Positions 9,469 to 19,737 of a stretch of 64,000 nucleotides of DNA are shown one piece after another. The notes beneath the pieces were generated by a model. The model was not told where the DNA came from and did no database searches. It saw only the letters and a program-made list of their open reading frames with translations. The DNA is from Leptolyngbya sp. NIES-3755. Its GTDB lineage: Bacteria; Cyanobacteriota; Cyanobacteriia; Leptolyngbyales; Leptolyngbyaceae. Every line of letters starts with the position of its first letter. Within the stretch, counting starts at the first letter, position 1. Location: the NCBI GenBank assembly GCA_001548435.1, contig AP017308.1, positions 2,675,030-2,739,029 of the forward strand, given 5' to 3'. The position numbers and the translations under genes are program-made.

Positions 9469-10145
9469 TGACGGTTATTTTGACGAATGATGATGGCATT
9501 GATGCACCAGGAATTCGGGCATTGTTGCAGGCAATGAACGGAACCGGAATTTTGGTGGCTCCGAGTGATCATTATTCCGGTTGCGGGCATCAAGTGACGA
9601 CGACGCAGCCGATTCGAGTAGAGAAACGCAACGATCGAGAATATGCGATCGGGGGAACACCTGCGGATTGTAGTCGGATTGCACTGAACTATCTTTTTCC
9701 TGATACCAAACTCGTTTTGTCTGGGATTAACGCAGGTGGAAATATGGGCGTTGATGTTTATATTTCTGGAACGGTTGCAGCAATTCGAGAAGCAGCGTTT
9801 CATCGGGTTCCAGGAATTGCGATTTCTCAGTATAAAAAAGGTCGAATTCCGGTAGATTGGGAACGATCGACACGGTTAGCCGCAAAAGTATTGAAAGAAT
9901 TAATCGATCGACCATTAGAACCAGGATGTTACTGGAATGTGAATCTTCCCTATACTGAACCGGATGCGCCTGATCCAGAGATGGTTTTTTGTGAACCTTG
10001 TACGCAACCCCTACCGAGTGATTTTCGCATTGAAGGGAATGAATTTTATTATTGCGGCAACTATGGTGCGAGAAAACGCGATCGAGGTTCCGATGTTGAT
10101 GTTTGTTTATCCGGTCAGATCGCAATTACACATCTAAAAGTTTGA
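9468..10145 (+). CDS. surE: 5'/3'-nucleotidase SurE (divergent paralogue)
   Basis: SurE enzymes are metal-dependent nucleoside monophosphate phosphatases. The 225-residue protein has the metal-binding TNDDGIDAPG at the start, Ser in SDHYSGCGHQV, GGTPADCSRIAL and the GINAGGNMG motif. It is shorter than the canonical copy near the end of the window. Its central residues differ (SGCGHQVT in place of SATGHGLT), so substrate preference may differ. Its ATG overlaps the last base of the pfkA stop, indicating translational coupling with the kinase. Confidence 0.9.
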   Translation: MTVILTNDDGIDAPGIRALLQAMNGTGILVAPSDHYSGCGHQVTTTQPIRVEKRNDREYAIGGTPADCSRIALNYLFPDTKLVLSGINAGGNMGVDVYISGTVAAIREAAFHRVPGIAISQYKKGRIPVDWERSTRLAAKVLKELIDRPLEPGCYWNVNLPYTEPDAPDPEMVFCEPCTQPLPSDFRIEGNEFYYCGNYGARKRDRGSDVDVCLSGQIAITHLKV

Positions 10146-10146
10146 A

Positions 10147-10181
10147 GCTGCGTCTGGGACAAATGCAACCCCAAACGCAGC
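10147..10181. terminator. Hairpin between convergent surE and bcsA
   Basis: GCTGCGT (10147-10153) pairs with ACGCAGC (10175-10181). An inner GGG/CCC extends the stem to about 10 pairs. It lies in the 47-bp gap between converging genes. There is no clear T run on either side, so termination is an inference. Confidence 0.4.
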
Positions 10182-10192
10182 AAAATCTCAAA

Positions 10193-12406
10193 CTAAGAAC
10201 GGCTTACAGTTAGGGTCGATCGACGAGGACGCAACGATCGCCCAAAACTACCCGCAATAAACGCGAACGATCGGAATAAATCATCGATCGAATCCCGCCG
10301 CTGAGCATACCACTCTTGTACATCTGAGTAGATCACCAGATTGAGCGCATCTTTCTGAGCACGAGACAGATCAACGAACTGCACTAATGCGATCGAGCGA
10401 CCTTCTTGTTCAGACACCACTCGAACGACATGAGCACGGACAGAAGCGCGAGCATCTGAATCCCCAACTAAATCAAGCTCAATCTCATCCGAAAGGTTCA
10501 CCTCTTGATCAAGCAAAATTCGCGCACCCGAATCGCTAACATCTAGCGTCACGCCTTGCATCGATCGACCAAAATCATGCACTGTTGCTCTGAGATTTCG
10601 AGCCAGACGATGAGCAAATCGCCGCTGAGGTTGTTCAAATCCGACGAGCAATGCAGCACTAATCAGCGTGAAATTAAACACACTCCAAAACAAGTTCACG
10701 AGCACCGCTTCTGTTTTTTCAGGACTGAACACCAGCCAGAAGGGAACAGCAATGATCGAGGCTGCCACCAAGATACCAATGATTAACAGAACTAAGGTCG
10801 ATCGCCAATCGAATGTTCGTCGATCGACAATCAATCCTTTGCTCGTGACATTGAACTTACCGAGTTTGGGACTGAGCAACGCTAAGAGAGTGACGATCGC
10901 AGTATGGAATGACATGGCAAATTCGTACACTTCATTCCAGAACGAGAACCGAACGTGCTTGTAAGCAATATAGTTCGCGAATGCTGCTAACAAAAAGTGA
11001 GGAAGCGCATACGCCAAGGTTTCAAGTCCCAATCCTCGAACTGGGTTGAGTCCAAAGATTAAGAACAACACTGGAGCGAGTGCATACATCAGTCTTGGAA
11101 AACCAAAGAAGAAATGAGAGGTTGCACTGAAGTAGCAAATTCGCTGTGGAATGGTCAGATCCAAACCAGGATTGAACAATGGGTTTTCACGCCGTAGAAT
11201 TTGAGCCATTCCACGTGCCCACCGAGTTTGTTGTCCCACATAAGCTGAGAACTTCTCTGGAGCTAATCCCGCAACCATGATCTTGTCGTAGTAGACCGTT
11301 TCATAACCGCTCGAATGCAGACGCAGAGAGGTATGACAGTCTTCGGTCACAGTCTCAGTTGCAATGCCACCAATATCGAGCAGATGCGATCGACGAACGA
11401 CTGCGGCTGATCCACAAAAGAAAGCTGCGTTCCAAAAGTCATTGCCTTTCTGTAACACCTTGTAGAACAGTTCATTTCCAACTGGAACTTTGCCTGCTGT
11501 GACTAAGTTTCGCTCAAATGGATCAGGATTGTAGAACCAGTGCGGTGTTTGAACTAGAGCCACTTTCGGCTTGAGGAAAAAGCCAACCGTTTCCATCAAA
11601 AAGCTTCTGGCTGGAATGTGATCGGCATCCAGAATCAAGATCAAGTCGCCTGTGGTCCGAGTCAACGCTGCATTAATGTTGCCTGCTTTAGCGTGATCAT
11701 TGTTGTCACGAGTTAGTAAATTACAGCCCAGTTGATCACACATTTGCTGGAGTTGCTCACGGCGTTCTCGTAAAGCTTCCGACGAACCATCATCGAGAAT
11801 GTAGACTTTCTTTTTGTCCTCTGGATAGTCGATCGCCATTGCTGCGATCGCAGTTTTTCGGACAATCTCAATATCCTCGCTGTAAGTCGGGATATAGACA
11901 TCAACACTAAACCAATCTGATGGTGGAATGTCCTGCATACTCACCGCCTGACGTTCTTTCAGTTTGAGCGTTTGAAAGAAGGACAACACCAACGTCATGA
12001 TTGCGTATAGCTCAGCGAGGAACAGGAGAATACTCGCGGTTGCATCGAGCCATCCATTATTCAAATTCAGCGTATAGTTCACGCGATAGAACAAATAGCG
12101 GAACGTCGTCATTAAGCTGAGCCAGATCATGAACAGATGCAGATATTCGCTCGTTCGTCCCGTGGCATGTTTTCGCTCTACGACTGAAATTGCCCAACCG
12201 ATCGCAATCAGCGATACCGCGACAATTCCCTGCTGCCAAACCGTTAGCGGCGTAATGATCAGCGGTACAGAAAAGAACAGCAGCACCGTAATGATGAAAA
12301 ATAGCTGTGTTCTACCGCTCCAGTTCAATACACGATCGAAGAAATTTGGAATCAGATCAGCCAATACAGAGAGTAAGCGCTGACCTTTGGTAGGGGATTG
12401 ATTCAT
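10193..12406 (-). CDS. bcsA: Cellulose synthase catalytic subunit with PilZ domain
   Basis: This inner-membrane family 2 glycosyltransferase polymerises UDP-glucose and extrudes the glucan. The 737 residues begin with transmembrane segments, followed by the GT2 domain. Its catalytic Asp motifs are DDGSS (205), DADH (260) and TEDCHTS (354), and the acceptor-site motif is QQTRW (392-396). More membrane helices lead to a C-terminal PilZ domain with RRFAHR and DVSDSG, the c-di-GMP-binding signature. It therefore should be activated by c-di-GMP. It starts 3 bases after the bcsB stop and is the last gene of the operon. Confidence 0.93.
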   Translation of the reverse strand: MNQSPTKGQRLLSVLADLIPNFFDRVLNWSGRTQLFFIITVLLFFSVPLIITPLTVWQQGIVAVSLIAIGWAISVVERKHATGRTSEYLHLFMIWLSLMTTFRYLFYRVNYTLNLNNGWLDATASILLFLAELYAIMTLVLSFFQTLKLKERQAVSMQDIPPSDWFSVDVYIPTYSEDIEIVRKTAIAAMAIDYPEDKKKVYILDDGSSEALRERREQLQQMCDQLGCNLLTRDNNDHAKAGNINAALTRTTGDLILILDADHIPARSFLMETVGFFLKPKVALVQTPHWFYNPDPFERNLVTAGKVPVGNELFYKVLQKGNDFWNAAFFCGSAAVVRRSHLLDIGGIATETVTEDCHTSLRLHSSGYETVYYDKIMVAGLAPEKFSAYVGQQTRWARGMAQILRRENPLFNPGLDLTIPQRICYFSATSHFFFGFPRLMYALAPVLFLIFGLNPVRGLGLETLAYALPHFLLAAFANYIAYKHVRFSFWNEVYEFAMSFHTAIVTLLALLSPKLGKFNVTSKGLIVDRRTFDWRSTLVLLIIGILVAASIIAVPFWLVFSPEKTEAVLVNLFWSVFNFTLISAALLVGFEQPQRRFAHRLARNLRATVHDFGRSMQGVTLDVSDSGARILLDQEVNLSDEIELDLVGDSDARASVRAHVVRVVSEQEGRSIALVQFVDLSRAQKDALNLVIYSDVQEWYAQRRDSIDDLFRSFAFIAGSFGRSLRPRRSTLTVSRS

Positions 12407-12409
12407 AAT

Positions 12410-14848
12410 CTAGCCTGCAACGCGCTTGAGGAACAATTGAGCGACACCGTACAGTAACAATGCTGCGGCGATGATACCGAGGGGAACAAAGAACCACTGC
12501 TCCTCAAGGAAGCGACGGGCTTTGCTCAGCGGACTCACATTCTCAATCCGACGACGTTCTGCTTGATCTAAGAACTGAAGCTGGTACGCATCCGCATCAA
12601 AGGTCGTAGCACTCTGAGGATTTGCGTTAATCAGAACTGTGTCATTCTTCAACTGATAGAACCAGTTATCTTTTGCGAGAATGTCTTGAACGTGTTGCAG
12701 TCCTTTTTCGGTTTGACCACTCAGCGCGATGAGAACACGATCGCTGTTCCAAGGAGACATCACACTTTTGATCACGCCGCTAGAGTCTGGAAGGGTCTGA
12801 ATCCGGTCTTGTCCGAGTCCACGCCCGAATACATCCATTAGTTGGAATCCGCCCGTCTCGAAGGCTTGTTGAACTGGAAAGCGATCGCGGGTTCCGATCG
12901 CAACAATGTTTCGATCTTTCTTGGTTCCTTCTGGCAATGATCCAGTTTTGAACACCTCAACTTTGACTGATTTTGCATCGGTTAACCGTCCCATGCGTTC
13001 ACTGAACTTGAGTAGCGTCATTAAATCGGACTCAGAAGGGGAATCGGGAACGACGATCGCGGTTTTCGATAAGTCCTGCGGTGAAGCTAACGGGAACCCA
13101 GTGGTTAACAGTTTCAGGTCGGGTAGCTCAACTGAATTTTCACGTCTGAGATTAAACGTGGTATCGCCGTGAACGGTTCCCCAAAGCTGCTGATCATTGG
13201 CATAACCACATTGTGCAGCTTCTTTCGGATACAGATCGAATGCAACATCAATGATCGAATTCGATTTGATCAAATTGGGTGGCAGATCAACCGTTAGCGA
13301 TTCGTTTTGACCCCCTTTATCAGAATCGAGCTTTCTGCTACCAATTCCGACTCCATCAATCAACACAGAAACATTCGAGGTCCGCGGATCAACTTGAGCA
13401 CTATAGCTATACTTCAGATTCATCGTGCTACCGCGCAAAAAGCGATCGTCTGGTAATGCTCGGAAATGCACTTGAACGGGAGCCGCTGATGTTCCTTTGA
13501 CTGTTTTATCTTTGAATGGTTTATTGTCCAATCCAGTCAGACCAGCAAGTTGGAAGTTATCTTGATTCGGTAGATAGTGTGACCATTCACGTGGAGCAGG
13601 CGAAGGAGTCTCTGACAAATCAGAAACAATCACCGCAGTTCCAGCGCCAATCTGACGATTAGAAGGTTGAATCAAGAATTGTGCCGCTTTCGCAACTCCT
13701 TCTGCACCATTTCCAGAAACAACAATGGCTGGAATTTCACCATTGTTCAGGGTTGCTAACATTGCCACGCCAACATTGTCAGGCAGGGGTGTATTGTTGC
13801 CATCGACGAAGCGATCGTTGACCAATTTGTAGGGCAACTTCATGGTTTTCAGCAATGGCTGTTCGCTCGGAGTTCCGATCACGACAATGCGATCGTTCCA
13901 TTCCAGCTTTTTCAGATCCTTGATCAACACCGTTTCCAAAGGTCGGAACTCTGCTAACCGTCCGAAATTCGTTTGGAATCGACTCACGGCAGTTAACCAA
14001 GATTCGCTCGTTTGACTCGGTAAGAGATAGCTGATGCGATTGGAATCTAAACCGTATTCATCGAAGAACGGGAACGGATAGCGGCTGAAATCTAAATCGA
14101 TCGGCTTCACTGCATAGTTAAACGCGATCTCTGAATCGGATAAAACTTCTGACCAAAGGGTTTGATCATCAGGATTCGAGCACGTTGGAGAATTTTGCTG
14201 CTGAGCGACGATCGAAATCTGATTCTCATCTTGCAACAGATTCAACGGAATATCGAAGGTGACTTTACCAACTTGAGCATTTTTTAAGTTCAATGGCGCA
14301 CTTCCAATACTCGTATCATTCACCCGAATCACTAAATTCGACTTCTCTGGAACTAATGCAGGGGAGTGCTGGTAGCGAATCGTTGCTTTGGCAGATTTTA
14401 GTTCCCACTGACGCGGACGAGTAAAGCCAAACTGAGATTCCGCATACACCCCTTGGAGTCGAAAGCGATTCCCAATGATTGGACTGCGATTGAATTGAAC
14501 AATGTATTGACTGAGAGGACGCTTGCTTTTAGGTTCTGCTGCTTTTTCCGAGGGTGTCTCTGTCGGCTTAGCGGGTTCGGTCGGGGTCGCTTGAGCGATC
14601 GTTTCAGACGGAATCGGATCAACCGACAACGGACGATATTGTGCGATCGCAGTTGTTGTCGGTAGCTTGAACAATTGATTGACCGCTGAACGCTGAGAAG
14701 CCTGTGCCGAAACTTGCGGAACTGGCTTTTGAGTCAGAATAATTGCCAGTGTGGTAAAGAGTCCAATTCCTCCCAAAAGTAACAAGCGCGATCGCCAAAT
14801 TTGAGAAGTGGAACTCTGCCGGGATTGTCTAGATGACCGTTTGTTCAT
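12410..14848 (-). CDS. bcsB: Cellulose synthase periplasmic subunit BcsB
   Basis: BcsB guides the nascent glucan through the periplasm and anchors to BcsA through a C-terminal helix. This 812-residue protein has an N-terminal membrane segment (about 13-35) and a Pro/Glu-rich linker. Repeated jelly-roll and flavodoxin-like modules follow (two RAGxx-type LNLKNAQVG/TVDLPPN strands and SPSESDLMTLL). A C-terminal transmembrane helix ends it (WFFVPLGIIAAALLLYG). The ATG at 14848 is preferred to the upstream in-frame start at 14911, which would overlap the GH8 gene. It lies 5 bases after the GH8 stop and 3 bases before bcsA. Confidence 0.9.
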   Translation of the reverse strand: MNKRSSRQSRQSSTSQIWRSRLLLLGGIGLFTTLAIILTQKPVPQVSAQASQRSAVNQLFKLPTTTAIAQYRPLSVDPIPSETIAQATPTEPAKPTETPSEKAAEPKSKRPLSQYIVQFNRSPIIGNRFRLQGVYAESQFGFTRPRQWELKSAKATIRYQHSPALVPEKSNLVIRVNDTSIGSAPLNLKNAQVGKVTFDIPLNLLQDENQISIVAQQQNSPTCSNPDDQTLWSEVLSDSEIAFNYAVKPIDLDFSRYPFPFFDEYGLDSNRISYLLPSQTSESWLTAVSRFQTNFGRLAEFRPLETVLIKDLKKLEWNDRIVVIGTPSEQPLLKTMKLPYKLVNDRFVDGNNTPLPDNVGVAMLATLNNGEIPAIVVSGNGAEGVAKAAQFLIQPSNRQIGAGTAVIVSDLSETPSPAPREWSHYLPNQDNFQLAGLTGLDNKPFKDKTVKGTSAAPVQVHFRALPDDRFLRGSTMNLKYSYSAQVDPRTSNVSVLIDGVGIGSRKLDSDKGGQNESLTVDLPPNLIKSNSIIDVAFDLYPKEAAQCGYANDQQLWGTVHGDTTFNLRRENSVELPDLKLLTTGFPLASPQDLSKTAIVVPDSPSESDLMTLLKFSERMGRLTDAKSVKVEVFKTGSLPEGTKKDRNIVAIGTRDRFPVQQAFETGGFQLMDVFGRGLGQDRIQTLPDSSGVIKSVMSPWNSDRVLIALSGQTEKGLQHVQDILAKDNWFYQLKNDTVLINANPQSATTFDADAYQLQFLDQAERRRIENVSPLSKARRFLEEQWFFVPLGIIAAALLLYGVAQLFLKRVAG

Positions 14849-14853
14849 GTGAA

Positions 14854-16062
14854 TTAGGTAGAGTGCGACAGATAAGGAACAACCATCGAAGCAGGCATCA
14901 AACCAAACCAAGCGAGATTCTGAGTGTAGTAAGCACTATCGTTTTCCCAAAACCCGTTCCGGTACTGGGGGGATAGTTTGCGCTCAAAAATCTCAGCCGC
15001 GATCGACGGCTCGATTACGCGGAATGCGGCATATAACATTCCGTATTGGGATGTTGCTTCATAAGAGACTAGCGATCGACCATTCAAATCCAATTGGGCT
15101 GGAATCGAATTTTGCGATCGCCAAAGTTGCTTGAGATAGCCAAGATGCTCTTTGAGAAAGGCTTTGGCTCTCGGCTCACCGAACCATTCAGCATCGATCG
15201 CGACCCGCCACCAAACGCGAGTTGCATCGAAACCATAACGGCTCACCAAGTCATTTTTTTGAATCGGGGCATAGCTTCCAGTGTCGGGCTGAAACAAAAC
15301 CCAGTCACTCGGAAGGTTCACTTTTGAAAGGTCAGTCGATTGATTCAGTACTTCATAGCTACTATCAATCAAGCGTTGCCATTGATGGTGTGAGTCAACC
15401 TGAGCAAATAACCGAAACGCCGCGGGAGCAAGATACGAAGGATTAAATTTGAGCGCATCGTTTTTTCGGAAAACCTCGATCGATCCAGGTAATAGATACT
15501 GCTGCTGATTGATCGAAATCGTTCCATGCTCCCAAAGATCCTTGAGCTTGATCGTTGCTAAGTTGAGATAGTCGGACTGTTGCCACTTTCGAGCCGCAAT
15601 AATCAATGCGGTGATGGCATCAATATCGGCATCGGTCGCAAAGTTTTGATCCAGAATTGTCCATTGATTGTTACTATCGCGTCCCCATCTCCATGCCCAA
15701 AGATGATCGATCAATTGCTGATTGTTATCTTTGCGTTTGAGATTGTTCTCTGACCATTGCAGAATTCGATCGAAGGTTTGTCGATCGCTGACCATCGCGG
15801 CTCTCAACAGTCCGTAAGCTTGACCCTCGGAAATGGATCGATCGGTATCTTGTCGATCGATGACCCGCCCATCGTCTTGAATGAATCGCTGCCGATACGC
15901 GCTCCAGCTTTCTTTTAACAGTTGAGCATGTTTTGGAGGTTTAGCGGCTTCGGTACAAGCTGTGAGCGTGAGAAAAAACGAAAGCGCGATCGACAATACG
16001 AGAATGAAGGCTCTGCCCAATCGGAACCTTTTTAACGATCGCTTTAATCGAGGTAGACGCAT
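14854..16062 (-). CDS. Glycoside hydrolase family 8 endoglucanase (BcsZ-like), lipoprotein
   Basis: GH8 enzymes of cellulose operons cut beta-1,4-glucan and are needed for normal polymer export. The protein starts with a basic N-terminus and hydrophobic segment ending in a lipobox (LTAC), so it is probably anchored to a membrane. GH8 motifs are ISEGQAYGLLRA with the general-acid Glu, and ATDADIDAITAL with the catalytic Asp region, as well as WRWGRD. The Met at 16062 is chosen; a GTG at 16083 is also in frame. It sits between the TPR gene (24 bp upstream) and bcsB (5 bp downstream) in one operon. Confidence 0.9.
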   Translation of the reverse strand: MRLPRLKRSLKRFRLGRAFILVLSIALSFFLTLTACTEAAKPPKHAQLLKESWSAYRQRFIQDDGRVIDRQDTDRSISEGQAYGLLRAAMVSDRQTFDRILQWSENNLKRKDNNQQLIDHLWAWRWGRDSNNQWTILDQNFATDADIDAITALIIAARKWQQSDYLNLATIKLKDLWEHGTISINQQQYLLPGSIEVFRKNDALKFNPSYLAPAAFRLFAQVDSHHQWQRLIDSSYEVLNQSTDLSKVNLPSDWVLFQPDTGSYAPIQKNDLVSRYGFDATRVWWRVAIDAEWFGEPRAKAFLKEHLGYLKQLWRSQNSIPAQLDLNGRSLVSYEATSQYGMLYAAFRVIEPSIAAEIFERKLSPQYRNGFWENDSAYYTQNLAWFGLMPASMVVPYLSHST

Positions 16063-16086
16063 CGGAAACACAAGAAACAACACTGA

Positions 16087-18360
16087 TTAATACCGCTCCC
16101 AAGCAGGCTGAAATCCTCGCTGTCGAAGCATATCTTCTTGGAGCTTCTGAATCCGCTGATCCAACTCCACATCGACTGCTCCTTGACTTTGCTGCTCAAT
16201 CCTCAACTGCTCTAACTGATCCATTGCTGCAAACGATAAACCTTGAGCCGCTGACAATTCCGCGATCGACCGTCGCACTCCAACATTCTCTGGATTGAGT
16301 TCTAGTGCCTGGTCAAACCGTCGAGAAGCCGATTCAAAATCTCGTTGCTCGAAGTTCACGCCGCCCAAACTGGTCAACGCATCTAAGTTCTCAGGCTGCA
16401 ATTTGAGAATCGCTTGGTAAGCTTCCTCTGCTCGATCGAGGTTTCCAAGGGTTTGTTCTAATCTGCCGCGTAGCAGTAACAAAGATGGATTATCTTTGCC
16501 TGGAGAAGCTTGTTGTGCTTTTGCAATCAATTGATTGGCTTTCGCTCTGGCTGCTCCTGGATCGCGATCGGCTAAGACTTGAATCAGCTTGACTTGAATT
16601 GGAACATTCGTCGGATCAGCTTCGATCAGTTGAGTGTATAAAGGTTCGCGGTTTTCTCTAGCAGGTAGCACACCGACTAAGGTGTAAAGCTCTTCTGGAG
16701 AATCAGCAGGACGAGCCGCTAAAAAGCGATCGAGAACTGAATTTGCTTGTGATTCTGTGATCTTTCGAGCTTGATACGCGATCGCAGTTCTACCCAACTG
16801 TAACTGCGAATCATCTGGACTCCGAGCCAGCAACTGATCATAAAGCGTTAAAGCTTCCCCATAGCGAAATTGAGCAATCCGAATTCCTGCCAGTCCTCGA
16901 ATTGCACCGTTTTGAACTTCGCTAGGTTCAGCAATCAAAGCTTCATAACGTTGTGATGCCCCAATCAGATTGCCTTGACGACGATCGATTTCCGCTAACA
17001 ACAATTCTGGAGAGCGATCGCGTTTTCCCGCAGCAGTTGATTGATACTGCTCGATCGCAACTTTTGCCGCATCAAGTTCATTTCGTTCAATCAGCAGTTG
17101 TGCTAATCGGAACTGTAGAAATGGCTCATTCACATTGGAGCGAACGAGTTCTTGATAGACCGGAAGAAACTCTGGATCAGGTTCCATCCGAGCGAGAGAC
17201 CGTGCGATCGCAAATCGTTGAGCCGAATCCGTGGGTAAGGGTTGCAAAATTGGCTGTAATCGTTGGCGAACTTCTCGGCGTGATAAAGTTCCGAGTTGTT
17301 TTTCGAGTGCTAACTGTTGAACAATCAAAGGCTTATTGTTCGGATCTTGAGCAGCTAACTGACGATACAGTTGCAGTGCCGTTTGTCGCTCTTGAGGAAT
17401 GCCACTGAGAACATCTGCGGCTTCTCGAACCAGTGATGCAGGCGGATTCTGGGATTGATTTAGAGCTTGCAAATACAGTTCAGCCGATTGAGTTAGGAAC
17501 TCGGTTCGATTCGTTCGTTTGCCCACTTCATTCAACGCACGAGCGAGCGGTAAACGAGCATCCGAACGATCGCGCAATGTGTCCAAAATCGCGATCGCTT
17601 GTGTGGGTTGTTGATTGTCCAAATACGCCTGAGACAGTTCCGATCGCAGTTGAATACTATCAGGCTGAGCTTCTAGAACTCGAATCGCCTCAGTGGTATT
17701 CCCCGTTTCGCGTAACGCTCTGGCATAAGCGATCGCAGCATTGCCTTGGATCGGAGAACGACTCCTCGATCGATATTGCTCGAAGAGTTCAACTGCCCGC
17801 TTTTCATCGCCTGCATACGTAAAAGTCTGAGCCGCATTTAACAAGGTTGCAGGCTGAACATTTCCTCGCAGGACTTGATTGTAGTCCGCTAACGATTCTG
17901 TAAATCGACCTTGATAACCCAGCAGTAGAGCGCGTTGTTCTCGCGCTTCCGCATCGTTTGGCATTTGTGAAAGATAAGCCGTTAGAGCTTCAATTCCACG
18001 AGTTTGCCACTGAGGACGAAAGCCCCCTAACATTCCCACCGTTTTAAGTGCAAGGAGGTTGTTTGGATCGCGGCTCAAAACTTGCTGATAAGTATTCCAA
18101 GCATTTTGATCTTGTCCAGCCCGACGATAGCTAATCGCTAATCCCAATCTCGCTTCAACTGAATCGGGATAACGCTTTACCGCACTTTGGAAGACCGCGA
18201 TCGCATCATTCACCCAACCCTTTCCGAGCAGAACGTATCCTTGGCGAATCTCAGACGGAACTACAGTTGATCGGGTAACCGCAACTTCTTGACTTAGCGC
18301 CAGTGTTGGAAGAGAGCAAAACAATGCCCCCAAACTTAGCGCGATCGTAATGTTTCTCAT
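16087..18360 (-). CDS. TPR-repeat periplasmic protein of the cellulose operon (BcsC N-terminal equivalent)
   Basis: This 757-residue protein has a cleavable signal peptide (LFCSLPTLALSQE) and then about 18 tetratricopeptide repeats along its whole length. Examples are AVFQSAVKRYPDSVEARLGL near the start and FDQALELNPENVGVRRSIAE near the end. In BcsC such a TPR array spans the periplasm and is fused to an outer-membrane barrel; here no barrel follows. The barrel-type protein is encoded separately just upstream, so the two together may replace BcsC. That pairing is inference from position. Confidence 0.85.
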   Translation of the reverse strand: MRNITIALSLGALFCSLPTLALSQEVAVTRSTVVPSEIRQGYVLLGKGWVNDAIAVFQSAVKRYPDSVEARLGLAISYRRAGQDQNAWNTYQQVLSRDPNNLLALKTVGMLGGFRPQWQTRGIEALTAYLSQMPNDAEAREQRALLLGYQGRFTESLADYNQVLRGNVQPATLLNAAQTFTYAGDEKRAVELFEQYRSRSRSPIQGNAAIAYARALRETGNTTEAIRVLEAQPDSIQLRSELSQAYLDNQQPTQAIAILDTLRDRSDARLPLARALNEVGKRTNRTEFLTQSAELYLQALNQSQNPPASLVREAADVLSGIPQERQTALQLYRQLAAQDPNNKPLIVQQLALEKQLGTLSRREVRQRLQPILQPLPTDSAQRFAIARSLARMEPDPEFLPVYQELVRSNVNEPFLQFRLAQLLIERNELDAAKVAIEQYQSTAAGKRDRSPELLLAEIDRRQGNLIGASQRYEALIAEPSEVQNGAIRGLAGIRIAQFRYGEALTLYDQLLARSPDDSQLQLGRTAIAYQARKITESQANSVLDRFLAARPADSPEELYTLVGVLPARENREPLYTQLIEADPTNVPIQVKLIQVLADRDPGAARAKANQLIAKAQQASPGKDNPSLLLLRGRLEQTLGNLDRAEEAYQAILKLQPENLDALTSLGGVNFEQRDFESASRRFDQALELNPENVGVRRSIAELSAAQGLSFAAMDQLEQLRIEQQSQGAVDVELDQRIQKLQEDMLRQRGFQPAWERY

Positions 18361-18384
18361 GATTTCGTGACGAAGGTAGATGAC

Positions 18385-19737
18385 TTAATCAGGTGTCCTA
18401 AAGCGAGGCAAGAGATCAAACTCAGTTCTCAAGCGCACTCCAGCGATCGTTTCCGAAAAATCATTGCGCGACTGTACCGAAACCCCAAGTCTCAAACCAG
18501 AAACCACCCGAAAGTCATAGAACACTTCCAACACAGTCGGATTGTCCCGATCCTCGCGCCGTCGCAAAGTCGAATTAGACAATCCTTGCCCGTAACCAAT
18601 TCCCAATCGATCGTTGGAGGTGAACAAATCGAGCAACGTTAATCCAAAGCTATAAGTATCTCCGCCTCGATCGAGTGCCTGATTGTTATAGTGACCATAT
18701 CGACCAAACAATCCCAATCGAATGTTCGGGATAAAGTACTCTGCATTCACGCCATAAGCTTCTTCTCGATCGCCCCTCTGCAATCCAAATTCATTGTTGC
18801 CGCGATTAAACGAAAAGATTTCATCAAATCCTGAGTTCGATCCTGCATCACGCGCCGTAGAATACGTCCCACGAACAATCAGATTACCGCCTCGAACTCC
18901 CACTTCACCTGCAAAAGCATCCAGTGAAAAATCGCCTAATCCTCGTGCAGAAGAGAACACAGCCGCTTTCGCTTCTAAGTTATCTCCCAAACTCAGATTG
19001 ACCAATGCACCTGGACGCGATGTAATGCCAGTGGCACTTAAAGCAGGATTCGTCTGGAACACAGAATTAAAGAACTGAGAAGCCCCATCTTTGGCGAAAC
19101 TATTACGATCGAAGTATGAAGTCAAATCCAATTGACCGACGACAAATCGCAATCCGGGTAATTCTCGTGGTGAAAGCGCTACATACAATTCATTGACATT
19201 GAAGCCTTGATTCGGACTATCACTAAAAGCTCGACCTGTGACGACATCAACCGTTCCACCCACGATCGCATTCGGAGAAAGTGGATAGATTCCAGTCAAA
19301 CGCGCTCGTGCTGAAGTTTCATCCCCCTGATACAAGTAAACCCCCTGAAACACAAGACTGGGCGGGGTTAGCGCATTTGTGCGGAGGGGATTTCGGATGG
19401 GTGAACTATCAGGTAATTGAGCAGAGGTCTCTGGTTTACGAACAGGCGGAGAAGTCGTCGGAGTCGATTTCAGAGTAGCAACTGGAGGACTGTGCAATCG
19501 ATCCGGCAATGTGAAGCGAACGGTGGGAGATTGCGGTGCAGGAATGGGTGCTGCAACCTTAACTGGAGGAGTTGCAGGCAGCGCAATCCCTTTAGCTCCT
19601 CGGCGGGAAGCCCCGCGCTCTATGCGAAGCATGAGCGTCGGGATGAGAGCCAGGGCGTTGATGAATGGATGTCCAGCTTGTCTTCTGCGTAAGTTTCGGC
19701 AAATGACATCTGTGAAGAAACGCCAGATTCCTTTCAA
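18385..19737 (-). pseudogene. OprB-like outer-membrane porin, 3' part of a split gene
   Basis: The last 330 residues form a porin-type beta barrel. Recognisable stretches are GQLDLTSYFDRNSFAKDGAS and QFFNSVFQTNPALSATGI, typical of OprB/carbohydrate-porin relatives, and the end is LLPRFRTPD. The frame has no natural start here: it opens at a TTG (19737) inside an inserted element and has no signal peptide. The true N-terminus lies beyond the element at 20279. It is probably the export barrel of the cellulose operon, 24 bp upstream of the TPR gene. As it stands the product should not reach the outer membrane. Confidence 0.75.
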